Shown piece by piece: positions 1 to 6,508 of a DNA stretch of 14,018 nucleotides. The notes beneath the pieces are model-generated. The model worked only from the letters and a program-made list of their open reading frames with translations, was not told the DNA's origin and searched no databases. The first letter of the stretch is position 1, and every line of letters begins with the position of its first letter. This DNA comes from Flavobacteriales bacterium UBA5869 (GTDB taxonomy: Bacteria > Bacteroidota > Bacteroidia > Flavobacteriales_D > Crocinitomicaceae), in assembly GCA_002432565.1 (NCBI GenBank), contig DJFP01000253.1, forward strand, positions 4,903-18,920, given 5' to 3'. A program made the position numbers and the translations under genes.

Positions 1-990
1 CAGGCCGACAGCAAAGGATACTCTGATTTTGTGACCTTGTTGAACGGACACCCGAAACGTTACCACTTCAATACCTTCCTGTTCGAAGCAACACTGCAGG
101 GAGATGCAGCTATTACTTCCATTCAAAGTCAACTGAAGCGTATTGAAAAGGTAAAACAGCATTTTGATGCAGTAGTCATTATTCGCGGCGGAGGCGGAGA
201 GATCGGGATGCATTGTTACAACAATTACGAACTGGCAAAGGCCATTGCAACCTTTCCTCTTCCGGTCTTAACCGGGATCGGGCACTCCACGAACCTCACC
301 GTGTGCGAAATGATCGCTTTCCGAAACGGGATCACCCCTTCCGATATGGCCTATTTCCTGTTGCGTATTTTCGAAGAACTGGATGAACCGCTGGATGAAA
401 TAATACTGAAACTACCGCAGCAAATCCAGCATTTTATGCGAGAATCGTCTAATCAATTTTCACAATTGGCGCGATCATTCCAGCAGGAAGTTCAAACGGC
501 TATTCAATTTGAAAAGAATACTTTTTTGAATGCCGTCAAGGATTTCGAGTTCCAGGTAAAGCATAAAATGACTGTTTCAAATCAACACTTATCGGAACTT
601 CGTAATAAAATACGTTCTTCTTCGTCTTACCTTTTTGAAACCCATAAAAACAACCTCTATACCGGCATAAATCTGCTTCAAATCCATAGTAAATCGTTAT
701 TAGGTGCGGATCTTCAAACCATCACTACCCAGGAAAACCAATTGATCAAAATGCTTCCCCGGAAGTTTGAATCGGAAACAGCAAAGCTGGAGCAGGCCGA
801 GCGGCATTTAAGATTGTTGGATCCGATCACCGTTCTTCAACGGGGATATGCCATTGTAACCAATGAGAAAGGAGTGCTTTCAGCAAAGAACCAGGCTAAG
901 AAAAACGACGAATTGAAGATTGTTACAGAAGCACAGGAGCTGCATGCAAGTGTGAAATCATCTTCTCCTCATCCGAAAGGGATTTGCTAA
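1..990 (+). CDS. xseA: Exodeoxyribonuclease VII large subunit, C-terminal part (5' end outside window)
   Basis: Catalytic subunit of exonuclease VII, which degrades single-stranded DNA to oligonucleotides in repair. The frame is open from base 1 (Q-A-D-S-K-G-Y...), so the GTG at 31 is internal and not a start. 329 residues are present; E. coli XseA has about 456, so the N-terminal OB-fold is missing off the left edge. Family signatures are visible in order: VVIIRGGGGEIG, then CYNNYELAKAIATFPLPVLTGIGH, the conserved catalytic-domain core, then a long Glu/Gln/Lys-rich helical (coiled-coil) stretch, and near the end LLDPITVLQRGYAIV, the typical XseA C-terminal block. Its partner XseB lies about 457 bp downstream instead of directly adjacent, separated by a repeat-filled gap. 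Identification is secure from the motifs. Confidence 0.95.
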   Translation, partial: QADSKGYSDFVTLLNGHPKRYHFNTFLFEATLQGDAAITSIQSQLKRIEKVKQHFDAVVIIRGGGGEIGMHCYNNYELAKAIATFPLPVLTGIGHSTNLTVCEMIAFRNGITPSDMAYFLLRIFEELDEPLDEIILKLPQQIQHFMRESSNQFSQLARSFQQEVQTAIQFEKNTFLNAVKDFEFQVKHKMTVSNQHLSELRNKIRSSSSYLFETHKNNLYTGINLLQIHSKSLLGADLQTITTQENQLIKMLPRKFESETAKLEQAERHLRLLDPITVLQRGYAIVTNEKGVLSAKNQAKKNDELKIVTEAQELHASVKSSSPHPKGIC

Positions 991-1034
991 ATAAAGGCAC
1001 AACTGATTATTATTCATGATTTTACCACAAATTT

Positions 1035-1050
1035 CATCCGCTAGCGGATG
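1035..1050. repeat. Perfect 16-bp palindrome
   Basis: CATCCGCTAGCGGATG reads the same on both strands. It begins 45 bp after the xseA stop. There is no T-run after it on either strand, so it is not a standard intrinsic terminator. It may be a protein-binding site or part of the surrounding repeat relic. Confidence 0.5.
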
Positions 1051-1172
1051 GACTCACCGACCAGACTCTCTTCTTAAAATCCCATTATCAAAAGGGCAAA
1101 CGGTAGGCGAAATTATGTTTTTAACACAGTAACTATCCTAAGAGTCTTTGAGAACTGAACGTAGGACAATTT

Positions 1173-1256
1173 GGCACGCAGATTTCGCAGTCTCCGACAA
1201 AGTCGGAGCGCAGATTGTAACCTGTTTATCTGCGCAAATCGACTAAATCCGCGTGC
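1173..1256. repeat. Compound palindromic intergenic repeat (nested hairpins)
   Basis: Three stems can be drawn. The outer one pairs GCACGCAGATTT (1174-1185) with AAATCCGCGTGC (1245-1256), with one mismatch. A perfect inner hairpin is CTCCGAC-AAA-GTCGGAG (1192-1208). Another perfect one pairs GCGCAGAT (1208-1215) with ATCTGCGC (1228-1235). The word CGCAGAT recurs in the hairpin at 6424-6456. This resembles REP-type intergenic elements abundant in Bacteroidota; it may act as a transcript-stabilising or attenuating structure behind xseA. Confidence 0.65.
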
Positions 1257-1430
1257 TTTATAAAACACTAACGTTCCCTTTAAAACTATTTATTATAGAG
1301 AAAGCAAGCCTGCTCTACCTGTTTTAAGTACATAACTTCCACCGTTAGGCGACCTAAAAATTTGCGTATTTGTGGTAAAGAAAAACACACTGAAAACCAC
1401 ATCCATTAATGGAGGGGGAAACAAAAAATT

Positions 1431-1443
1431 TTCCGTAAATTCG
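1431..1443 (+). promoter_or_regulatory. Candidate xseB promoter (Bacteroidota-type -7 element)
   Basis: TTCCG followed by TAAATTCG (1436-1443), which is one base off the TAnnTTTG -7 consensus of Bacteroidota primary sigma factor promoters. Similar TTCCGT-A/T-A/C-ATT strings precede feoA and ispG in this window. The element ends only 4 bp before the GTG start, implying a leaderless or nearly leaderless transcript. No clear -33 TTTG was seen. Confidence 0.4.
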
Positions 1444-1447
1444 TCTT

Positions 1448-1654
1448 GTGAAAGAAGAAGCATTGACATACGAAAAAGCTTACGAAGAACTGCAGCAAAT
1501 TATTTCGGACATTGAATCCGGAGAAATTTCTGTGGACCTGCTGTCTGAAAAAGTGAAACGTGCCGCAGCTTTGATCCAGGTTTGTAAAGACAAGCTTACT
1601 TCAACAGAGAACGATGTTCAGCAAATTCTGAAAGACCTGAAATCCGATCAGTAG
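1448..1654 (+). CDS. xseB: Exodeoxyribonuclease VII small subunit
   Basis: Small non-catalytic subunit of exonuclease VII; several copies bind the XseA coiled-coil arm. The 68 residues match the usual 65-80 residue length, and the family pattern is clear: LTYEKAYEELQQIISDIESGEISVDLLSEKVKRA, then LIQVCKDKL and a short helical tail, a helical hairpin. The start is GTG: an in-frame TAA at 1436-1438 excludes anything further upstream, and the family's conserved LTYE block begins at residue 6. The gene is followed by an 82-bp gap and then feoA on the same strand, which has its own promoter candidate. The separation from xseA by a repeat-filled gap suggests the two subunits are transcribed independently here. 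Confidence 0.92.
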   Translation: MKEEALTYEKAYEELQQIISDIESGEISVDLLSEKVKRAAALIQVCKDKLTSTENDVQQILKDLKSDQ

Positions 1655-1696
1655 ATATACCACAAACAGGGTATTTAACCTTTACCATACTTCCGT

Positions 1697-1704
1697 TAAT
1701 TTTG
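1697..1704 (+). promoter_or_regulatory. Candidate feoA -7 promoter element
   Basis: TAATTTTG is a full match to the TAnnTTTG consensus and is preceded by TTCCGT, as at xseB and ispG. A transcript starting around 1710 would have a leader of about 25-30 nt before the ATG at 1737. A -33 TTTG box is not obvious. Confidence 0.5.
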
Positions 1705-1716
1705 TCACACAAAATT
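1698..1716. promoter_or_regulatory. 19-bp inverted repeat overlapping the feoA promoter (candidate operator)
   Basis: AATTTTGT-CAC-ACAAAATT has perfect 8-bp arms around a 3-bp spacer. It covers the -7 element and the expected transcription start, where a bound repressor would block initiation. Its 19-bp size fits dimeric metal-dependent repressors (Fur or DtxR/MntR families), but the sequence is not the classical Fur box GATAATGATAATCATTATC. Assignment to a regulator is inference. Confidence 0.45.
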
Positions 1717-1736
1717 TTCAAACACGATCGGTTCCC

Positions 1737-1955
1737 ATGAAAAAACTTGCGCAGCTTCCTTTGCATCAAAAAGCCAGGGTGCTTGGTATTTCTGAAAGCG
1801 AGCTCAAACCCAAATTATTGGAAATGGGACTTTACCCGGGAAAGGAAGTAGAAGTTTTATTCAAAGCACCTTTCGGGGACCCGATTGCCGTAGACATTTC
1901 CGGGTATACTTTATCCATGCGTCTCTCGGAAGCTAACCTGATCGAAGTCGAGTAA
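1737..1955 (+). CDS. feoA: Ferrous iron transport protein A (SH3-like)
   Basis: Small cytoplasmic SH3-like protein that works with FeoB in Fe(II) import. The 72 residues are typical for a stand-alone FeoA. Family features visible: the early LPLHQKARVLGI segment, then LLEMGLYPGKEVEVLFKAPFGDP with the conserved L-x-E-M-G-L-x-P-G core, and the ending ISGYTLSMRLSEANLIEV, matching the usual G-x-x-x-x-L-R-x-x-E-A-x-x-I-x-V. The stop codon overlaps the feoB start by one base (TAATG at 1953-1957), implying translational coupling. Expression is probably controlled at the promoter/inverted repeat just upstream. Confidence 0.95.
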   Translation: MKKLAQLPLHQKARVLGISESELKPKLLEMGLYPGKEVEVLFKAPFGDPIAVDISGYTLSMRLSEANLIEVE

Positions 1956-3898
1956 TGAAAAAAATAGCTCTTTTTGGAAACCCAAACACCGGAAAAAGTT
2001 CCTTATTCAACCGTCTGACAGGCCTTCGTCAGCATGTGGGAAATTTTCCGGGAGTAACTGTGGACAAACATTCCGGATTTTTGAATATCTCGGGCAAGGA
2101 AATAGAGCTTATCGACTTTCCGGGGACCTACAGTATTTACCCGCGAAGCAAGGATGAAGAGGTTGTGTACAACGTTATTTCAAATCCCCAAGATGCGAAT
2201 TTTCCTGAAAAAGCAATCGTTGTACTGGACAGCACAAACCTAGAACGTAATCTTTTACTATTTACTCAGATATACGACCTGGGATTCAATACCGCATTGG
2301 TTTTAAACATGACAGATGTGGCCTCCAGGAATGGTTTCGAGATTCACATTTCAGCTCTGCAGGAAGCATTTCCGGATGCAAAAATTATCCGTACCAATGC
2401 ACGAATCGGAACCGGCCTAAGTGAATTGAAAGCATGGATGGCCGAAGAAAGTGTTCCGCGTGAAACCAGGCAGCAAACCCTGAAAGCGAAAAATGATCTG
2501 GAAGGTCAGATTGCAGACACCAACACCCGTTTCGATCATATCAAAAAGATTGTGAGCCAGGCTGTAAGCAAAAAACCAACGGAAGCAAACTTTTCCTCGA
2601 AACTGGATAAATGGCTGGTACACCCTGTTTTAGGTTATTTGATCTTCCTGGTACTGCTGTTGGTCATTTTCCAAACGGTCTTCACCCTGGCATCCTACCC
2701 CATGGACTGGATTGATTTGGGAACCTCATCACTGGCATCCTGGCTGGGAACAATTATGCCGGAAGGTGTATTTACCTCATTGATCGTTGACGGAGTGATT
2801 CCAGGAATCGGAGGGGTTTTGATCTTTATTCCTCAAATTGCCTTGCTTTTCTTCATGCTTGCCATTTTAGAAGAAACCGGCTACATGGCCCGCGTGGTGT
2901 TTATTACCGACAAACTGATGCGTCCTTTCGGGTTGAACGGAAAAAGTGTTGTTCCCCTGTTATCAAGTGCCGCCTGCGCTATTCCGGGAATTATGGCTAC
3001 CCGTACCATCAGTTCGTGGCAGGAGCGTCTAACCACGATCCTTGTCGCTCCCCTGATCAGCTGTTCGGCAAGACTGCCCGTTTATACATTGCTCATTGCC
3101 CTGGTTATTCCATCTAAAATCGTGTTCGGATTCCTGAATCTTCAGGGATTGGTGCTTTTCGCATTATACCTGTTGGGAATTATCTCCGCCTTATTGGTAG
3201 CATGGGTCATCAAACAATTCTTCAAAAAGAAAGAACTGAGTGTTTTCCTGCTGGAAATGCCTGCCTATAAAACTCCGCGCTGGGGAAATGTAGGGATTGA
3301 AGTCTTTGAAAAAGTGAAGATCTTTGTTTTCGATGCCGGGAAAATCATCCTTGCTATCTCAATCATCTTATGGGCTTTGGCTAGTTTCGGTCCGGGAAAT
3401 GACATGGAACATTATGCCGGAAAAATCCAGGCTCCAAAAGTTCAAACCGAAAAAGCAATGGCCGATTATGAAAGCCAGGTGGCTTCAATAAAACTGGAAC
3501 ACTCCTACATGGGTCATATGGGAAAATTCATCGAACCGGTGATCAAACCTTTGGGTTACGATTGGAAAATGGGTATTTCGCTGCTTACTTCCTTTGCTGC
3601 CCGGGAGGTTTTTGTGGGCTCTCTTGCAACGATTTATTCCGTACACGAAGTAGACGATGATCCAAAGCAGCTGATCGACAAATTGAAAGCACAAAAACGC
3701 GATGACGGAACTCCGACTTACACACTTGCGAGCGGTCTTTCCCTTCTGGTTTTTTATGTCTTTGCGATGCAGTGCATGGCAACACTTGCGGTAGTAAAAC
3801 GTGAAACAAAATCCTGGAAATGGCCGATCATACAGGTTGGATATATGGGCGTTTTGGCGTATCTTGGAGCCTACATAACATTCATCCTTTTTAGCTGA
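1955..3898 (+). CDS. feoB: Ferrous iron transport protein B, GTPase-permease
   Basis: Inner-membrane Fe(II) transporter with a cytoplasmic G domain. G1 is GNPNTGKS (residues 8-15), the G2 Thr is around 35 in FPGVTVDKH, G3 is DFPG (54-57; DLPG is commoner), G4 is NMTD (118-121), and a G5-like TNARIGTG lies at 147-154. Hydrophobic segments follow from about 222: 222-246, 285-306, 330-350, 363-385, 396-420, 460-478, 540-560, 590-612, 623-645. The two gate motifs include Cys residues: SSAACAIPGIMATR (341) and LISCSARLPVY (370). At 647 residues it is shorter than E. coli FeoB (773) but normal for this phylum. It lacks a Cys-rich C-terminal tail; the next gene may supply that function. ATG overlaps the feoA stop; the TGATG at its end overlaps the next start. 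Confidence 0.97.
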   Translation: MKKIALFGNPNTGKSSLFNRLTGLRQHVGNFPGVTVDKHSGFLNISGKEIELIDFPGTYSIYPRSKDEEVVYNVISNPQDANFPEKAIVVLDSTNLERNLLLFTQIYDLGFNTALVLNMTDVASRNGFEIHISALQEAFPDAKIIRTNARIGTGLSELKAWMAEESVPRETRQQTLKAKNDLEGQIADTNTRFDHIKKIVSQAVSKKPTEANFSSKLDKWLVHPVLGYLIFLVLLLVIFQTVFTLASYPMDWIDLGTSSLASWLGTIMPEGVFTSLIVDGVIPGIGGVLIFIPQIALLFFMLAILEETGYMARVVFITDKLMRPFGLNGKSVVPLLSSAACAIPGIMATRTISSWQERLTTILVAPLISCSARLPVYTLLIALVIPSKIVFGFLNLQGLVLFALYLLGIISALLVAWVIKQFFKKKELSVFLLEMPAYKTPRWGNVGIEVFEKVKIFVFDAGKIILAISIILWALASFGPGNDMEHYAGKIQAPKVQTEKAMADYESQVASIKLEHSYMGHMGKFIEPVIKPLGYDWKMGISLLTSFAAREVFVGSLATIYSVHEVDDDPKQLIDKLKAQKRDDGTPTYTLASGLSLLVFYVFAMQCMATLAVVKRETKSWKWPIIQVGYMGVLAYLGAYITFILFS

Positions 3899-4044
3899 TG
3901 CAGCTCGTTTTAGTCATAATAGCCATTTCAGCGGCAGCCTTCTATTTGGTGCGTAGATTCTATTTGTCTTCCCAACGCAAAAAGCAGGCTGGCTGTGAGA
4001 AATGTGGTCTCAATCAAAATGCGACCAAAAAACAGGTTTTGTAA
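3898..4044 (+). CDS. FeoB-associated Cys-containing small membrane protein
   Basis: A 48-residue protein whose ATG overlaps the feoB stop (TGATG, 3896-3900), so it is almost certainly the third gene of the iron operon. Residues 1-18 form one hydrophobic helix (MQLVLVIIAISAAAFYLV), followed by a strongly basic juxtamembrane stretch RRFYLSSQRKKQ and a CEKC (CxxC, residues 33 and 36) close to the C-terminus. This arrangement, one N-terminal helix and a cytoplasmic Cys pair directly after feoB, matches the family annotated as FeoB-associated Cys-rich membrane protein (PF12669), from memory. The role is not established; metal handling or FeoB complex assembly is the likely inference. The ending NATKKQVL is hydrophilic. 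Confidence 0.85.
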   Translation: MQLVLVIIAISAAAFYLVRRFYLSSQRKKQAGCEKCGLNQNATKKQVL

Positions 4045-4141
4045 AGAAAATCAGATCACAGACCAATCATTCTTTCTTCGAAAGTGTAACCAAATTGAAA
4101 TCAGCTTGTTTGAGTAATACAAACCCATTTTTCCAAAACTT

Positions 4142-6412
4142 ATGAAACCAATTCGACACCTTTTGTCGGCACTTTGCTGCATTCCAATAGCTACGGGGAT
4201 TGCACATGCCCAAACGAATTATCATCTGCAGGTTGTAAACAACCAGAACCAGCCTGCCGGAAACCTTTCCGTGCGTTTTGTAGAAGCGAAAACTTTTGAA
4301 CGAATCGAAAAAAAGACCAATGCTTCCGGGGCTTTGGACCTGGTTTTTGACCACGGTGAACTCTGGATCGGGTCCGTGGGTGAAATGAGCAACTGTCTTT
4401 GGGTAGAAAACTGGGGAAAAGGAAGTGCGAGCAAACACCTCACGTACGATCTGGAAGTCTGGGAACGCGAAAACCGCATTTTACCCGATCGTTCAACCAT
4501 TGTTTTTAAGAAAACACCACAGAAATTTACATCCATGCCGTTTCCGGATGCTAATCACTGCGGATTGAAAGTGGTCGTAAAAAACCGGGAAGGCAAAGCA
4601 CAGGCCAATATTCCTGTCACTCTGACTTGTTTTGCATTGGCAGAACAGTTCACAGGCACAACCAACGCCTCAGGAGAATGCATTTTCCTGGTACCGAATA
4701 AAAACGACTTTGAAATTGATGTGGCGGATATCCTATCTTTGGAATGGGTAGATTTCAAGGATGAGTCCACAGCCAGAACGGCTTTCATCACCTATGAGAA
4801 AAAAGCATTCACCGAAAAGCAGGAAGGAAAATACACGGTCCAAACCATTCCTGCCGGAATAAAACCAAGCAGTTCTCATGCCGTTGTAGACCTTACAATC
4901 CGTAAAGGCGGGTCTCCGATCGCCAACGAACCCGTTTATTTAAAAACCGTTGGCGGTTCTATCAAATACAAAGGAAAAACCGATGCAACGGGGAAAGTAT
5001 GGTTCATGCTTCCTTTAAAAACAAAATACGTGGTGGATTTCACCTTTCAGCGCGATGCGAGCGTGCTTGATTTAAGCAGAATGAAAGGTTTTGCTACCAT
5101 GGGAAAGACTATCAACTACATTCCTGATCCACGACTGGAAAACATCGAATCTTTCATTCCACGGGTAAAAGACCTGGTGGCATTGAACGTGAATGACTTC
5201 GTGACAGCCCAATATCCATCAAGCGACAATGAAGTAGACCTTTTCCTGAAGTGGGGCAACAAATTCAATGCATCTTCCAAAGAAGTCGTTTTGGAAGTCG
5301 GTTTTAAAGTGAATGCTAAAAACAAAAAGGTTTCTATCCCGAAAAACCTGCTTTTTGTGATCGACGTTTCCGGCTCCATGTCGAATGAGAATAGACTGGA
5401 ATTGCTGAAAAACACCCTGATTGAGTTTATCAACCGCATGACCCCTCAGGACCGCATCGGAATTGTGGCTTTTGACGACCAGGTTTACAAAGTGCTTCCA
5501 TCTCAATTCATTACCAATAAAGCGGCTATTTGCGATATCATTCGCGCTTTACAGCCGAACGGGGGAACCAATATCTCCATTGGTTTCGAGGAAGGTCTCA
5601 AGCAATTGTCGGCCGATAAAAAAGCGAACATGGTCAACCGGTTGGTATTGTTATCCGACGGTTACGGGGGCGATGAGCCGGAGATTTCCATCAACCTGGC
5701 AAAAACCTATGCTGCCAAAGGACTGCAAATCTCAGCAATCGGCGTTGGTTATGATTACAATACCGTGTTATTGGAGCAATTGGCAACCATCGGAGGAGGA
5801 ACCATGCAGATGGCCGGAGATCCTTCACACTACAGTCAGGCGTTTTTGAAGACGTTTGATGGTATTATTGACCCGATCGGAACGGATGTAAAATTGGAAA
5901 TTCTCTTCAATGACCAGATTGTTTACCGTCAGCTGCTTGGTTATGAAAATGCCAAGGTCAATGCCGGAAAAGTGACCGTTGATATCGATCATTTATTCCC
6001 GGGACTGCAAAAAATGGCCCTGGTGAAAATGGACATTATCAATTCTACACCTGCGATTGAAAAGCAAAAGGTCGTTGCCCGGATGACCTATACTGATCCG
6101 GTAAGCAAAAAACAAAAAACAGTTGAAAAAGAACTGAACCCGGAATGGAGTCCGGCAACAGGGTTACTGGACATGACGCTGGATATGAACCACAAACGCA
6201 TGATGGCAGTGGCGATAGTAAATCAAAGCATGAAATTGATGGCAGAGCGATTTGCTGCGGGAGATAAAGCAGGAGCAGAAAAAGCCGCAAACGGCGGTGT
6301 TACACAAATCCAAAAACTCTTCCCACAGGCAATTCCGGCAGATCTAAAGGGTTTGTTTGAGAAATTACAGGAATATGTAAACGTTTTTGAGCAGCTGCGT
6401 GCAGAGCCGTAA
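4142..6412 (+). CDS. Secreted von Willebrand factor A domain protein with Ig-like modules
   Basis: 756 residues. Residues 1-23 form a signal peptide ending AHA-Q, so it is exported. Three related beta-sandwich modules follow, around 26-75, 138-195 and 245-300; each shows the pattern V-x-N/K...G-x-P-x-x-N-x-x-V...T-N/D-A-S/T-G...F-x-x-P typical of transthyretin/carboxypeptidase-regulatory-like folds. A vWA domain spans about 402-575 with a complete MIDAS: D408-V-S410-G-S412, T476 (NGGTN) and D506 (LLSDG), so divalent-metal ligand binding should be intact. About 180 further residues form a beta-rich segment and a helical tail, as in proteins annotated vWA/Mg-chelatase-like in this phylum. No LPXTG or type IX secretion C-terminal signature was recognised, and no lipobox Cys follows the signal peptide. 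It stands alone between the feo operon and a convergent pair. Partner and substrate are unknown. Confidence 0.85.
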   Translation: MKPIRHLLSALCCIPIATGIAHAQTNYHLQVVNNQNQPAGNLSVRFVEAKTFERIEKKTNASGALDLVFDHGELWIGSVGEMSNCLWVENWGKGSASKHLTYDLEVWERENRILPDRSTIVFKKTPQKFTSMPFPDANHCGLKVVVKNREGKAQANIPVTLTCFALAEQFTGTTNASGECIFLVPNKNDFEIDVADILSLEWVDFKDESTARTAFITYEKKAFTEKQEGKYTVQTIPAGIKPSSSHAVVDLTIRKGGSPIANEPVYLKTVGGSIKYKGKTDATGKVWFMLPLKTKYVVDFTFQRDASVLDLSRMKGFATMGKTINYIPDPRLENIESFIPRVKDLVALNVNDFVTAQYPSSDNEVDLFLKWGNKFNASSKEVVLEVGFKVNAKNKKVSIPKNLLFVIDVSGSMSNENRLELLKNTLIEFINRMTPQDRIGIVAFDDQVYKVLPSQFITNKAAICDIIRALQPNGGTNISIGFEEGLKQLSADKKANMVNRLVLLSDGYGGDEPEISINLAKTYAAKGLQISAIGVGYDYNTVLLEQLATIGGGTMQMAGDPSHYSQAFLKTFDGIIDPIGTDVKLEILFNDQIVYRQLLGYENAKVNAGKVTVDIDHLFPGLQKMALVKMDIINSTPAIEKQKVVARMTYTDPVSKKQKTVEKELNPEWSPATGLLDMTLDMNHKRMMAVAIVNQSMKLMAERFAAGDKAGAEKAANGGVTQIQKLFPQAIPADLKGLFEKLQEYVNVFEQLRAEP

Positions 6413-6423
6413 ATCTTATTTCC

Positions 6424-6465
6424 CGCAGATATCAGCTAAAATAAGCGTTATCTGCGTGCTTTTTT
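6424..6465 (+). terminator. Hairpin plus T-run between convergent genes
   Basis: CGCAGATA (6424-6431) pairs perfectly with TATCTGCG (6449-6456) around a 17-nt loop. GTGC and six T (6460-6465) follow, as for intrinsic termination of the vWA gene, which ends 12 bp upstream. The CGCAGAT arm is the same word found in the compound repeat at 1173-1256, so the terminator may be built from a member of that repeat family. The large loop and the 3-nt gap before the T-run weaken the call. Confidence 0.5.
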
Positions 6466-6508
6466 CATTATCCATTTATGATGAAGCGGTTTTCAAACCA
6501 CCTTATCG

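Larger units (their letters stand above)
1021..1379. repeat. Segment bounded by 12-bp inverted repeats (possible MITE-like relic)
   Basis: TTTACCACAAAT at 1021-1032 is repeated as its exact reverse complement ATTTGTGGTAAA at 1368-1379, giving a 359-bp block bounded by inverted ends. The match does not extend past 12 bp in either direction, and I see no target-site duplication in the flanks. ACCACAAA-type words are also common as free-standing intergenic repeats in this phylum, so a mobile origin is only one possibility. Confidence 0.35.
991..1447. other. Gene-free gap between xseA and xseB with nested palindromes
   Basis: 457 bp without a credible reading frame. It contains a perfect 16-bp palindrome (1035-1050), a compound hairpin array (1173-1256), a short hairpin TTAGG-CGA-CCTAA near 1345-1357, a palindrome CCATTAATGG near 1402-1411, and 12-bp inverted copies of TTTACCACAAAT at 1021-1032 and 1368-1379 that frame most of the gap. 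The last 15 bases hold the xseB promoter element. It reads as a decayed collection of intergenic repeats of the kind common in Bacteroidota. No RNA gene was recognised. Confidence 0.7.

Noticed and set aside
31..33. GTG as a possible start of the first gene
   Set aside because: The frame is open to base 1 and conserved XseA sequence continues through it, so the gene is simply cut by the window edge.
1655..1736. Classical Fur box before feoA
   Set aside because: No GATAATGATAATCATTATC-like sequence is present; only the different 19-bp inverted repeat at 1698-1716.
3793..3808. ACGTGAAACA half-site in feoB
   Set aside because: Right half matches parS but the left half does not (12/16, core AACGTG); likely chance.
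4067..4536. Long antisense frames opposite the vWA gene start
   Set aside because: They are Cys/Phe-rich shadow translations with no family pattern, fully overlapped by a well-supported secreted protein gene.
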